From Desulfobacteraceae bacterium UBA2245 (GTDB lineage Bacteria; Desulfobacterota; Desulfobacteria; Desulfobacterales; UBA2245), in contig DDYB01000015.1 in the NCBI GenBank assembly GCA_002347265.1, forward strand, positions 6,612 to 52,602: a stretch of DNA of 45,991 bases, in the 5' to 3' direction. Both the position numbers and the translations under genes were made by a program. Below are positions 15,690 to 24,565 of this stretch, in pieces (the stretch's first letter is position 1; each line of letters starts with the position of its first letter). A model generated the notes under the pieces. It made no database searches, was not told the origin of the DNA, and saw only the letters and a list, made by a program, of their open reading frames with translations.

Positions 15690-17265
15690 ATTCGATCTGA
15701 AAGCTTTCCTCGCTGCCCGCGTATTTTTTGCGAAGCTTGGGTTTTTCGATTTTACCCGTAGCGTTTCGCGGAACCACGTCAAAAATGATCCGCCGGGGCC
15801 TTTTGTACCGGGGAAGATCCTCGCAGTACGCGTCAATCTCCTCCTTGCCGAGAGTCTGTCCCTGCTTGACCTGGATGATGGCGGTTGCAATCTCTCCCAG
15901 CCTCAGGCTGGGCAGACCGATGACGGCCACATCCTGAATCCTGGGATGGGCCTGAAGAAAGTTCTCTATCTCGACCGGATAGATATTTTCACCGCCCGTG
16001 ATGATCACATCTTTTTTGCGGTCCACCAGCCAGATAAATCCATCCTCGTCCTTGCGGGCCACATCTCCGGTCAGCAGCCATCCGTCGATGAGGGTCTGAG
16101 CCGTGGCTTCCGGATTCCTGTAATAGCACTGCATCACGCCGGGGCCACGGACCATCAGTTCTCCCGGAGTACCGGGAGGAACGCTGTTCAGCTGAGCATC
16201 CACGATCCGAGCCTCCCAGTCAAAGCCCGGAACTCCGATGGCGCCGACCTTGTGTTCGTTTTCCATGCCCAGATGAACGCATCCAGGACCGGTGGTTTCG
16301 GTCAATCCGTAATTGGTATCGTACTGATGGCGAGGAAAAACACGCTTCCATTCCTTGATCAGACTCGGCGGCACGGGCTGGGCGCCGATGTGCATCAGTC
16401 GCCATCGGTCCAGGCGATAGCTGCTCAGTTTGATTTCCCCGCTTTCAATGGCGAACAGAATATCCAGCGCCCAGGGCACCAGCAGCCAAACCACGGAAAT
16501 TCCTTCTTCAGAGACGGCCTCCAGAATTGAGCGCGGATCGATCCCTTTGAGAATCACGGCCCGGGCGCCGACGATCAGGTTGCCGAACCAGTGCATCTTG
16601 GCCCCGGTATGGTAAAGGGGCGGAATACACAAAAAATTGTCTTCATGGGTCTGCCGGTGATGGCAGTTTTCCACATAGGCGGCAAACTCCAGGTTCCGAT
16701 GAGTTATCAGGACCGCCTTGGGGATGCCGGTCGTGCCCGAAGTAAAGTACAGGGCCGCCTCGTCGGTCAAACCGATTTTGACCTTCGGATCCGTTCCATC
16801 CTGTCCCTGAATCAATGCTTCATAATACGCGGCGTAATTCGGGCAAAGCAGCCGGGGGCCGGAAAAGACATAGTTGGACACAACGGGATCCAGATCGGGT
16901 TTGATGCTTTCAATACGCTCGATGAATTCCTCGCCGAAAATCAAAACCTTTGCTTCAGACACCATAGCGCAGTGCAGAATGGTTTCCGCGTCAAAACGAA
17001 AATTCAGAGGCACGGCCCATGCGCCGGTTCGCAGAATACCGAAATAAATCGGCAACCACTCAATGCAGTTGGTCATCAGCAGAATCACGCGATCGCCTTT
17101 TTTCACCCCCATGGTCATCAGGGCGTTGGCCATCTGATTGGACTGTCGATCAAAGGTCTTCCAGGTGATCTCTTTTCTCAAATTCCGGTTCGGGTCGCGT
17201 TCCACAAGCGCCGGTTCGTCCGGATACATTCGCGCGTTTCTTGCCAGCATTTCAGTAATCAGCAT
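15688..17265 (-). CDS. AMP-forming acyl-CoA synthetase (fatty-acid/long-chain ligase type)
   Basis: A 525-residue ANL-superfamily enzyme. The P-loop YFTSGTTGIPKAV is near residue 173, YGLTETTGPG near 315, GWLLTGDVARKDEDGF near 393, and DRKKDVIITGGENIYPVEIE near 411. The C-terminal RNATGKIEK carries the catalytic Lys near residue 508. These activate a carboxylic acid to acyl-AMP and then acyl-CoA. The sequence resembles FadD/medium-chain ligases used for growth on fatty or aromatic acids, but the substrate cannot be read from it. AAGGAAGG precedes the ATG. The divergent promoter region carries the inverted-repeat array at 17428-17490. Confidence 0.85.
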   Translation of the reverse strand: MLITEMLARNARMYPDEPALVERDPNRNLRKEITWKTFDRQSNQMANALMTMGVKKGDRVILLMTNCIEWLPIYFGILRTGAWAVPLNFRFDAETILHCAMVSEAKVLIFGEEFIERIESIKPDLDPVVSNYVFSGPRLLCPNYAAYYEALIQGQDGTDPKVKIGLTDEAALYFTSGTTGIPKAVLITHRNLEFAAYVENCHHRQTHEDNFLCIPPLYHTGAKMHWFGNLIVGARAVILKGIDPRSILEAVSEEGISVVWLLVPWALDILFAIESGEIKLSSYRLDRWRLMHIGAQPVPPSLIKEWKRVFPRHQYDTNYGLTETTGPGCVHLGMENEHKVGAIGVPGFDWEARIVDAQLNSVPPGTPGELMVRGPGVMQCYYRNPEATAQTLIDGWLLTGDVARKDEDGFIWLVDRKKDVIITGGENIYPVEIENFLQAHPRIQDVAVIGLPSLRLGEIATAIIQVKQGQTLGKEEIDAYCEDLPRYKRPRRIIFDVVPRNATGKIEKPKLRKKYAGSEESFQIE

Positions 17266-17427
17266 GAACCCTTCCTTTCATTGATCGATCCGAGGCATGT
17301 TCCCCGGCCATCAGAATCACATGACGAAAACAACTTGCCTGATGTTCTCCTGATAGTAAAACTTTGATAAAATTGCAAACGCTTCAGGGATTTGAATGCA
17401 AATTTTGTTGCGCAATCCGATCCGATA

Positions 17428-17490
17428 ATGGATACTTAATATCCATATGGATTCAATTTCCGGATAGATAGTATCCGTTTCGGATATCCA
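17428..17490. promoter_or_regulatory. Operator-like inverted repeat array
   Basis: Two inverted repeats share the same geometry, GGATA-N5-TATCC: 17428-17446 (ATGGATA, CTTAA, TATCCAT) and 17461-17477 (CGGATA, GATAG, TATCCG). Their centres are 32 bases apart, close to three helix turns. Between them is a 12-base palindrome ATCCATATGGAT (17441-17452). After them is GGATATCC (17482-17489). The array lies between the divergent acyl-CoA ligase (start 17265) and histidine kinase (start 17540) genes. It looks like a cooperative binding region for one regulator; which regulator is not known. Confidence 0.6.
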
Positions 17491-17539
17491 TGCGGAGATG
17501 GACGCCTGAATCCATTGGCATGGCATCTTATTTGCTCTG

Positions 17540-19279
17540 ATGAACTCTATGCGCAAACAACCTTCGATCAATCGTTTCTGGGGCGTACCCCCATGGATAT
17601 TTCTGGCCGCCGTGGGAATCCTGTTTCCCATTTTTGCCGTCATGACGTTTGAAAACATTCACCGCCAGAAAGAAAACGCATCCAGGCTGCTTCTGGAAAA
17701 GGGCGCTGCCCTGATCCGATCTTTCGAAGCCGGCGCCCGGACGGGCATGGGACGCCGCATTCTTCGCGGATTCACCCTGCAGAACCTCCTGAGCGAAACC
17801 GCCCTTCAGCCCGATATCGCCTACCTGATGGTGACCGATGCGCAGGGAACCATTCTGTCCCACAGCCAAATGGACCGGATCGGCCAGCGCCGGGAAACCG
17901 GCATGGATCTGGATGCAATCGCCGATTCCGACGAGGTGCGCGGAAGGATACAGAAATTGAGCGACGGCAAAACCATATTCGAGGTCTTCCGCAGATTCAC
18001 ACCCTCGAGGAGACCGGCTGCCGGACGATTCCGGAGTCTTCAGGATCCATCAGCCCTTCACTGGCACGAGCGCCAGAATCTGATCATCTTCGTCGGTCTG
18101 GACATGGGGCCCATCGAGGCGGCCAGGCGGGCCGACACCCTGCATACGCTGATCATGGGAAGCATTCTGCTGCTGATCGGCTTTGCCGGCATCTTTCTGC
18201 TGTTTCTTGCCCAGAGCTACCGGGCCACCCGGCAGCAGCTGTCCCGGGTCCAGACGTTTTCCGACACCATCGTCGAAAAAATGCCCGCCGGACTGCTGGC
18301 CATAGACGAGCAGGAGCGCATCGTTTCCCTGAATCCAGCGGCGGCCCGGATACTGAATCTCTCCTATGAAGCGGCTGCTGGAAAGCATGCCCGGGATCTG
18401 CTGCCCGAAGAACTTCGCGGGTTTATCACCGATTGCCGGACCGAGGTGGAAAAGGAGATCGAATGCTGCCCCGGGGATCGGCCGGTTCCCCTTCAGGTCA
18501 GCGTCTCGGCCCTTCGGGATGAAAACGAGCACCTCCTGGGGCATATCCTTCTGCTAAAGGATTTAAGCGAAATCAGAACCCTGCGCCGCCAGATCGCCCG
18601 GAACCAGCGCATGGCTACCGTCGGCAGCCTGGCCGCCGGCGTGGCCCATGAAATCCGAAATCCCTTGAGTTCCATCAAGGGATTTGCCACCTATTTCAGG
18701 GAGCGCTATCAGTCGGTGCCGGATGATCAGAAAATAGCCGACATCATGATTCAGGAAGTGGATCGCCTCAACCGGGTGGTCGGACAGCTGCTGGATTTTT
18801 CCCGGCCCCTGTCCCTGTCCCGGAAACCGGTCCATATTCGGAATCTGATCTCCGACTCCCTGGCCCTGGTGCGCCAGAAGGCCGAGGAAAAAAATATCGC
18901 CATGTCCATGGACGTTGTTCCCGAAAACATCACGGCCCGAATCGATCCGGACCAGATCCGTCAGGTTCTGCTGAATCTGTATCTCAATGCCCTGGAATCC
19001 ATGGATTCCGGAAGCCGGCTTTCGGTTTCGGCAAAAAAGGATTCGAATATGCTGCAGATCCGGATTCAGGACACCGGATGCGGAATTCTGCCCGAGCATT
19101 TATCCCGGATATTTGATCCGTACTTTACGACCCGGTCATCCGGCGCCGGTCTGGGGCTGGCAATCGTCCACAATATTGTCGAAGCCCATGAGGGCCGGAT
19201 CGAGGTCGAAAGCCGCCCCGGAGAAGGAACCGCCATCACCCTGCATCTGCCGGATTCGGAAGAGGAGACTGTCCGATGA
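17540..19279 (+). CDS. Sensor histidine kinase (NtrB/ZraS-like)
   Basis: A 579-residue membrane kinase. TM1 lies at about residues 18-38 and TM2 at 203-225, enclosing a periplasmic sensor of about 165 residues. A PAS domain spans about 238-345. The HisKA motif AAGVAHEIRNPLSSIKG has the phosphorylated His at 370. The ATPase domain shows an N-box (LLNLYLNALESM near 478), G1 DTGCGI and GAGLGLAIV. The layout matches kinases that partner sigma-54 activators, such as ZraS. Its TGA overlaps the ATG of the response regulator. The ligand is unknown; no metal-binding motif is evident in the sensor. Confidence 0.9.
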   Translation: MNSMRKQPSINRFWGVPPWIFLAAVGILFPIFAVMTFENIHRQKENASRLLLEKGAALIRSFEAGARTGMGRRILRGFTLQNLLSETALQPDIAYLMVTDAQGTILSHSQMDRIGQRRETGMDLDAIADSDEVRGRIQKLSDGKTIFEVFRRFTPSRRPAAGRFRSLQDPSALHWHERQNLIIFVGLDMGPIEAARRADTLHTLIMGSILLLIGFAGIFLLFLAQSYRATRQQLSRVQTFSDTIVEKMPAGLLAIDEQERIVSLNPAAARILNLSYEAAAGKHARDLLPEELRGFITDCRTEVEKEIECCPGDRPVPLQVSVSALRDENEHLLGHILLLKDLSEIRTLRRQIARNQRMATVGSLAAGVAHEIRNPLSSIKGFATYFRERYQSVPDDQKIADIMIQEVDRLNRVVGQLLDFSRPLSLSRKPVHIRNLISDSLALVRQKAEEKNIAMSMDVVPENITARIDPDQIRQVLLNLYLNALESMDSGSRLSVSAKKDSNMLQIRIQDTGCGILPEHLSRIFDPYFTTRSSGAGLGLAIVHNIVEAHEGRIEVESRPGEGTAITLHLPDSEEETVR

Positions 19280-20634
19280 CCCAGAAAGCCGCCGTCCTGG
19301 TGGTCGATGACGACATCGCCCACCGGACCATGCTCAAGACCCTGCTGACCGGATGGGGATACGCCGTTTTTGAGGCCGACGACGGCTCGAACGCCATCGC
19401 GCTGGTCAAGGACCGGTTCTTTGACCTGATTCTGATGGATATCCGCATGCTGAAGGTCTCCGGGCTCGAAGCGCTCAAGTCGATCAAATCCTACAACCCG
19501 GCCATTCCCGTGCTGATCATGACCGCTTACTCTTCGGTGGAAACCGCTGTGGATGCCCTTAAAAACGGGGCTTATGATTATCTGACCAAGCCGCTCGATT
19601 TTGAAAAGCTTCGGCTGATTCTGGAGCGGGCCGTGGAACACGTCCGTCTCAGGGAAGAAAACCAGAGTCTCAAAGAAACCCTGGGCCGCCGGTTCGACCG
19701 CCAGAACATCATCGGAAACAGCGAACCCATGATCCGGCTTCTGGAAACCGTTGCCCAGGCTGCGCCCACCGAGGCCACGGTGCTGATCAGCGGAGAATCC
19801 GGCACCGGCAAGGAACTGATTGCCGGCGCAATCCACTTCAACAGCCGGCGCAAAGACGGTCCGTTTGTCAAGATCAACTGCGCGGCCATCACCGAGACCC
19901 TGCTGGAATCCGAACTGTTCGGCCATGAAAAGGGAGCTTTCACCGGCGCGGACCGGAGAAAGGAAGGACGCTTTGTGCAGGCCGATTCTGGAAGCCTGTT
20001 CATGGACGAGGTCAGTGAAATGTCTCAAACCATGCAGGCCAAGCTCCTGCGGGTGCTTCAGGAGCGCGAGATCACCCGCGTGGGCGGGGAGGCGGTGATT
20101 CGAATCGACGTCCGCCTGATCGCCGCCACCAACAAGAACCTGGTCGAACTGGTGCAAAAAGGCGATTTCCGGGAAGATCTCTTTTATCGGCTCAACGTGG
20201 TGCATATCAAGCTGCCGCCCCTCAGACGCCGCCGGGAAGACATTCCGCTTCTGGCCGGACATTTTCTAAAGCTCTTTTCCGAAAAAAACCGCAAGCCCAT
20301 CAAGGGCTTCACCCCGCAGGCCATGGACCAGCTGATCAAACATCCCTGGCCGGGAAACGTCCGGGAACTGATGAACGCCGTTGAACGGGCCGTGGTCTTT
20401 GCGCGGTCCGAATATCTTGACGCTGCGGATCTTTCCATTATAGAAAGCCGGCAGGTGCCCGAACCTGCAAATTCAGCGGACGGCCAGGTGCCGCCCCTTG
20501 AAATGGTTGAAAAAGAGACGATCTTAAAGGCCCTGAAGGCTTCGGACGGAAACAAGAGCGAAACGGCCCGAAGACTGGGAATCACCCGCAGGACGCTTCA
20601 CAAGAAGCTGAAAAAATACGGGGTGATGCCCTGA
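19276..20634 (+). CDS. Sigma-54-dependent response regulator (NtrC/ZraR family)
   Basis: A 452-residue regulator. The receiver domain has the DD pair at 11-12, acceptor Asp at 55 (LILMDIRM) and KP at 105-106. The AAA domain has Walker A GESGTGKE at 173-180 and the sigma-54 contact loop GAFTGA at 220-225. A Fis-type helix-turn-helix (SETARRLGITRRTLHKKLKKYG) closes the protein. It should activate RpoN promoters when phosphorylated by the preceding kinase. The four-base overlap means coupled translation. A thioredoxin-like gene follows 25 bases later, presumably in the same transcript. Confidence 0.95.
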   Translation: MTQKAAVLVVDDDIAHRTMLKTLLTGWGYAVFEADDGSNAIALVKDRFFDLILMDIRMLKVSGLEALKSIKSYNPAIPVLIMTAYSSVETAVDALKNGAYDYLTKPLDFEKLRLILERAVEHVRLREENQSLKETLGRRFDRQNIIGNSEPMIRLLETVAQAAPTEATVLISGESGTGKELIAGAIHFNSRRKDGPFVKINCAAITETLLESELFGHEKGAFTGADRRKEGRFVQADSGSLFMDEVSEMSQTMQAKLLRVLQEREITRVGGEAVIRIDVRLIAATNKNLVELVQKGDFREDLFYRLNVVHIKLPPLRRRREDIPLLAGHFLKLFSEKNRKPIKGFTPQAMDQLIKHPWPGNVRELMNAVERAVVFARSEYLDAADLSIIESRQVPEPANSADGQVPPLEMVEKETILKALKASDGNKSETARRLGITRRTLHKKLKKYGVMP

Positions 20635-20659
20635 CCGGAATGCTGAAAAGGAGGGAGCC

Positions 20660-21106
20660 ATGAACACATCGATTCTGTATTGCGGTTCGTGCGGCGCCCG
20701 GAACCGGGTTCCCTGGAACAAAGCCGATGCCGGCGCCAAATGCGGCAAGTGCGCCGCCCGGCTGGACACCCGCGATCTTCTGACGCAGGGACCGATGGCC
20801 ATCACCGACACAAGCTTTCAAAACCAGGTGCTCGGCGCTCCGCTTCCCGTGCTTCTGGACTGCTGGGCGCCCTGGTGCGGGGCCTGCCGAACGGTCGGAC
20901 CTGTGATCGATGAACTGGCCGGCCTGTGGCGCGGCAAGATCCGGGTCGCCAAGCTCAATGTGGATCAAAACCCTCAAACCGCGGCCCGTTTTCAGATCAG
21001 GAGCATTCCCACGCTGCTGATCTTTGATCGGGGCCGTCTGGTCGAAACCTTGCTCGGAGCGCTGCCCAAAGACCAGATCGCCCGGAAAATGGCGCCCTAT
21101 CTGTAA
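20660..21106 (+). CDS. Thioredoxin-2-like protein with WCGAC active site
   Basis: A 148-residue protein with the thioredoxin-2 (TrxC) layout. An N-terminal zinc finger has CGSC at residues 8-11 and CGKC at 28-31, followed by a thioredoxin fold with the cis-Pro segment SIPTLLIF. The active site reads WCGAC (Cys73 and Cys76), not the usual WCGPC. Ala at this place should alter the redox potential and pKa of the first Cys, so an oxidoreductase with shifted potential is likely. AGGAGGGAGCC precedes the ATG. It lies directly behind the two-component pair, linking that system tentatively to redox or thiol stress. Confidence 0.85.
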   Translation: MNTSILYCGSCGARNRVPWNKADAGAKCGKCAARLDTRDLLTQGPMAITDTSFQNQVLGAPLPVLLDCWAPWCGACRTVGPVIDELAGLWRGKIRVAKLNVDQNPQTAARFQIRSIPTLLIFDRGRLVETLLGALPKDQIARKMAPYL

Positions 21107-21124
21107 GATCGGAGATAAAGCATC

Positions 21125-22060
21125 ATGAACATACACGCTGCCATTGAAACACTGGCCGGAATCATCGAAGAAATCTTTCACAGCGGACTGGAACTGGACG
21201 CCGATGTGCGTCATTTCATTCGATCCACCTTTTCCGACCTGAGCACCGTCGAACTGGCCGCCCTGCTGGCCGATCCGCAGAATGGCGACGCCGACACGCT
21301 GCGGGAGCTGATTTTTTTCCCGGATGAATCCATGCAGATCCAGATCGAGCCCGCACTTGAAGGAAGCGGCATCACGCCGGAACAGCAGGTAGCGCTGATC
21401 CGGCATCTCTGCCGAAATCAACCCGAAACCCGTCTGATTCTGCCAGAGGGCCAGCGTATCGTCCTGAGGCTTCCCGAATCGGCGGTCGAGCCTTTCATTC
21501 AGCGTCTTCACCTGACCCGGTCGCTTGCCCCGCAGCTCCGGCAGGCTGTTTCATCCTTTGCGGAAAAAGAATTTCGAAACCTTGTTCTGGTGAAACTTCG
21601 AAACGCGAGAACCCTGCACGCCGGAACCCAGGTCCGGCTTCTGACCGATTTTTTCAAAAAATTCCGTTCTCAGGGGCCGGACTTTATCGAATTGTTGTCC
21701 TTTCTGCTGGAATTTCTCGAACTCACCCGGCCCGACCAGGATATGTACGAAGCCCTGGTCAACCGAAAACGCGCGTATTTCCGAAATCTTCAAAAAGCGA
21801 GGTTTTTTGAGAAGCAGCTGCGGCGAAACAACATCGAAACCCTGATCATGCTGGGGGTTCGCCCGCCGAACGTGCATCCGGAACAGACCCGGCTCAAAAT
21901 GGATCTGATCGACGACATCTGCCGGACGGTCTTCGGCCGGACCGAATATCTTGCGCCGATCCATGACAGCATCGACATGGGGGAGTTTGATGAAGACCAG
22001 GATGTCTCCGAGATGATCCGGCGGCTCTCCGACGGGCCGTTCAGCGGATTTTCCTGTTGA
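21125..22060 (+). CDS. Hypothetical protein (311 aa), unknown family
   Basis: I do not recognise this protein. It is a soluble, mostly alpha-helical sequence without a signal peptide or membrane helix. It has basic amphipathic segments around residues 145-175 and 220-240, and an acidic C-terminal region (DMGEFDEDQDVSEMI) before a hydrophobic end. No catalytic motif is visible. It lies 18 bases after the thioredoxin-2-like gene, so is very likely in the same operon. Codon use resembles the neighbours. It could be a partner of the thioredoxin or part of the stress response, but this is inference from position only. Confidence 0.75.
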   Translation: MNIHAAIETLAGIIEEIFHSGLELDADVRHFIRSTFSDLSTVELAALLADPQNGDADTLRELIFFPDESMQIQIEPALEGSGITPEQQVALIRHLCRNQPETRLILPEGQRIVLRLPESAVEPFIQRLHLTRSLAPQLRQAVSSFAEKEFRNLVLVKLRNARTLHAGTQVRLLTDFFKKFRSQGPDFIELLSFLLEFLELTRPDQDMYEALVNRKRAYFRNLQKARFFEKQLRRNNIETLIMLGVRPPNVHPEQTRLKMDLIDDICRTVFGRTEYLAPIHDSIDMGEFDEDQDVSEMIRRLSDGPFSGFSC

Positions 22061-22149
22061 CGCCCGGCAAAAATCGCTTGATTCGGCCGTCATGCAGGGC
22101 TATGAATTCGAATTTAAAAACGCCTTTAAAACAGAATCGGATGTGAATC

Positions 22150-22812
22150 ATGAAAAAAATGCTAATCGGTATTTTAACCGCCCTGTCCTTGGCGGCATCG
22201 GCATTCGGCGCGGAACCGGACAGCCGGACCGCGGCACTGAATACCTTGATCTCAAAAATCGAACAGCGCTACACCCTGTCCGGATTTACCGCGAAGTTTG
22301 ACCAGTATTCCACCATCAAATCCATGGACATCACGGACACGGCCGGGGGCATGCTGTATATCCGTCGGCCGGGAAAGATGCGGTGGGAATATGAAAAGCC
22401 CGAGCCCCAGATCATTATCTCCGACGGCATTCAGCTGTGGATTTACCGGCCCAGCGACAACCAGGTGATCATCGGCAAGGCCCCGGTCTTTTTCGGCGAC
22501 GGCAAGGGCATCAGTTTTTTATCGGACATCAAAATTCTTCGGGAAAATTTTGTTGCCTCCCTCGAACCCGACGATGATCAGGGAAATTCCGTGATCAAGT
22601 TGATTCCCAAAAAGAAGAACCCGGATGTCGAGGTGATCCATATGGCCGTATCGAGGAATACGTCCGACATCATTTATGCCGTTACCCGCAATGCCTACGG
22701 CGATGAAACCCGGATCGAACTGAGCGGATTTGAGTTTTCCGATTCCCTGAATCCGGATCTTTTCACCTTTACGGTTCCCCCGGGAACGGATATTCTGGAG
22801 CTTGAACAGTAA
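22150..22812 (+). CDS. lolA: LolA-like outer-membrane lipoprotein carrier
   Basis: A 220-residue exported protein. The signal peptide covers about residues 1-20 (basic start, hydrophobic core, cleavage after AFG-A). The mature part shows the LolA barrel pattern: FTAKFDQYSTIKS, then GGMLYIRRPGKMRWEYEKPEPQIIISDG, and a C-terminal strand TFTVPPGTDILE. LolA shuttles lipoproteins across the periplasm to the outer membrane. The family is diverse and some relatives have other roles, but the GRMRW-type block is characteristic. It lies 90 bases after the unknown gene and 50 before nadA. Confidence 0.88.
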   Translation: MKKMLIGILTALSLAASAFGAEPDSRTAALNTLISKIEQRYTLSGFTAKFDQYSTIKSMDITDTAGGMLYIRRPGKMRWEYEKPEPQIIISDGIQLWIYRPSDNQVIIGKAPVFFGDGKGISFLSDIKILRENFVASLEPDDDQGNSVIKLIPKKKNPDVEVIHMAVSRNTSDIIYAVTRNAYGDETRIELSGFEFSDSLNPDLFTFTVPPGTDILELEQ

Positions 22813-22862
22813 ATTTATTCCGCCCGATGCATCGTTCCAACGGCCAAAAGGAGTTCATCAAG

Positions 22863-23759
22863 ATGAAAGACAAGATCAAACGACTGTTAAAAGAACGAAA
22901 CGCCGTGCTGCTGGCCCACAACTACCAGCCTGCGGAAATTCAGGATCTGGCCGATCTGTGCGGAGACTCCCTGGAACTGAGCATTCGGGCCGCAAAGACC
23001 GGCGCGGATGTGATCGTTTTCTGCGGCGTTCATTTCATGGCCGAAACCGCCTCGATTCTGTCCCCGGACAAAACCGTGCTCCTTCCCCGGATGAACGCCG
23101 GATGCCCGATGGCCGACATGGTCACCCCCGAGGCCTTGAAAGCCAGGCTTGAAACCCTCGGGCCCATGCCCGTGGTCACCTATGTGAATTCTCCGGCCTC
23201 GGTCAAGGCCCTTTCCACGATCTGCTGTACATCGTCCAATGCGGTGGCCGTCGTCAACAGCCTGAAGGAAGACGAGCTTCTCATGACGCCGGATCGCAAC
23301 CTGGCCCAGTACACGGCCTCCAGAACCGGGAAAAAGATTCACCTCTGGGACGGCTTTTGTCCGATTCACAACAACCTGACCGTCGATCAGGTCCTGGCCG
23401 CAAAAAAAGCGCATCCCGACGCGGTCTTCATGGCCCATCCGGAATGCCGGCCCGAGGTGTTGAAGCTGGCCGACGTGATTCTGAGCACATCGGGCATGAT
23501 CCGGCACGCCGCCGAATCCGATCGCCGGGTATTTATCGTGGGTACGGAGCTGGGCATGCTCTACCCCATTCAAAAGGCCAGCCCGGGAAAAACCTTTTAT
23601 CCGGCCTCAGAAGCCATGGTATGTCAGGACATGAAAAGAATCAGCCTTGAGGACATCGTCCGCAGTCTGGAGACGATGCATGGGGAGGTGAGGGTTCCCG
23701 AAGAAATCCGGGTTCCGGCGCTCTCGGCGGTCCGCCGGATGATCGAACTGCCGCAGTAA
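22863..23759 (+). CDS. nadA: Quinolinate synthase
   Basis: A 298-residue [4Fe-4S] enzyme that condenses iminoaspartate with dihydroxyacetone phosphate to quinolinate in NAD synthesis. HNYQPAEIQDLAD near residue 19 and the GVHFMAETA block are typical. The three cluster cysteines are expected in TICCTSSNAV, HPECRPEV and AMVCQDM. The start at 22863 is chosen over 22827 because AAAGGAG lies 11 to 16 bases before it and the family begins with this MKDKIK-like segment. No nadB or nadC is in the window. A terminator follows at 23779. Confidence 0.96.
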   Translation: MKDKIKRLLKERNAVLLAHNYQPAEIQDLADLCGDSLELSIRAAKTGADVIVFCGVHFMAETASILSPDKTVLLPRMNAGCPMADMVTPEALKARLETLGPMPVVTYVNSPASVKALSTICCTSSNAVAVVNSLKEDELLMTPDRNLAQYTASRTGKKIHLWDGFCPIHNNLTVDQVLAAKKAHPDAVFMAHPECRPEVLKLADVILSTSGMIRHAAESDRRVFIVGTELGMLYPIQKASPGKTFYPASEAMVCQDMKRISLEDIVRSLETMHGEVRVPEEIRVPALSAVRRMIELPQ

Positions 23760-23778
23760 AAAAATTACAAATTCAAGA

Positions 23779-23815
23779 GGGGTGCAGGACAACCCGCCCC
23801 GCACCCCCCCTTTTT
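23779..23815 (+). terminator. Terminator after nadA
   Basis: GGGGTGC at 23779-23785 pairs with GCACCCC at 23801-23807, with a 15-base loop, followed by CCC and five T. It separates nadA from convergent yebC. Confidence 0.7.
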
Positions 23816-23818
23816 CAT

Positions 23819-24565
23819 TCAAGCGATGTTCTGCATCGCCTCATCGGCAATATCCGCGTTGGTGTACACCTTCTGAACGTCGTCGCAGTCTTCGAGGTTT
23901 TCCATCAGCCGTATCATCTGCTCGGCTTCCTTGCCCTGAAGTACGGTCGTGTTCTGAGGAAGCCGTGTGACCTCGGCCATCTCATAGGCGATGCCGGCCT
24001 TCTCGATGGCCTGCTTGACCGTCTCGAAATTCTCCGGCTCCGTGATGACCTCAAACTCATCCGCATCTTCCCGGACATCCTCGGCGCCGGCATCCAGAAC
24101 GGTTTCCATCAGAAGATCCTCATCGACCTTCTTTCTGTCCAGGCTGATATAGCCCTTGAGATCAAACATCCAGGCCACGCATCCGTTGGAGCCCATGTTG
24201 CCGCCGCCCTTGTTCAGGATGTGGCGGATCTCCGCCACGGCCCGGTTCCGGTTGTCCGTCAGGCTCTCCACCAGAATCGCGGCCCCGCCCGGACCGTATC
24301 CCTCGTAAAGGACCTCCTCGTAGCTGACGCCTTCCAGCTCTCCGGTACCCTTTTTAATGGCCCGGTCGATGTTGTCCTTGGGCATGTTCTCGCTTTTTGC
24401 CGCCAGAACGGCGCTGCGAAGCCTCGGGTTTGCCCCGATATCTCCACCGCCCATTCGGGCCGCCACGGTGATTTCCTTGATCAGCTTGGTGAAAATCTTT
24501 CCCCGGCGGGCGTCCGCAGCGCCTTTCTTATGTTTGATCGTCGACCATTTATTATGTCCCGACAT
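23819..24565 (-). CDS. yebC: YebC/TACO1-family protein
   Basis: A 248-residue protein with the family start SGHNKWSTIKHKK, KAARGKIFTKLIKEI-like and GYGPGG blocks. It ends with an acidic C-terminal segment. Members were long annotated as transcriptional regulators. More recent work describes YebC/TACO1 proteins as ribosome-associated factors easing translation of proline-rich stretches. A strong AGGAGG site lies 7 bases before its ATG, inside the 3' end of rlmE, which it overlaps by 14 bases. Co-transcribed with radA and rlmE. Confidence 0.95.
   Translation of the reverse strand: MSGHNKWSTIKHKKGAADARRGKIFTKLIKEITVAARMGGGDIGANPRLRSAVLAAKSENMPKDNIDRAIKKGTGELEGVSYEEVLYEGYGPGGAAILVESLTDNRNRAVAEIRHILNKGGGNMGSNGCVAWMFDLKGYISLDRKKVDEDLLMETVLDAGAEDVREDADEFEVITEPENFETVKQAIEKAGIAYEMAEVTRLPQNTTVLQGKEAEQMIRLMENLEDCDDVQKVYTNADIADEAMQNIA

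Noticed and set aside
14460..15890. A 476-codon minus-strand open frame across dnaK, and similar long frames opposite acnA, radA, ftsH and phoR
   Set aside because: They lie entirely opposite strongly supported genes, have no domain pattern, and follow from the codon bias of the real gene.
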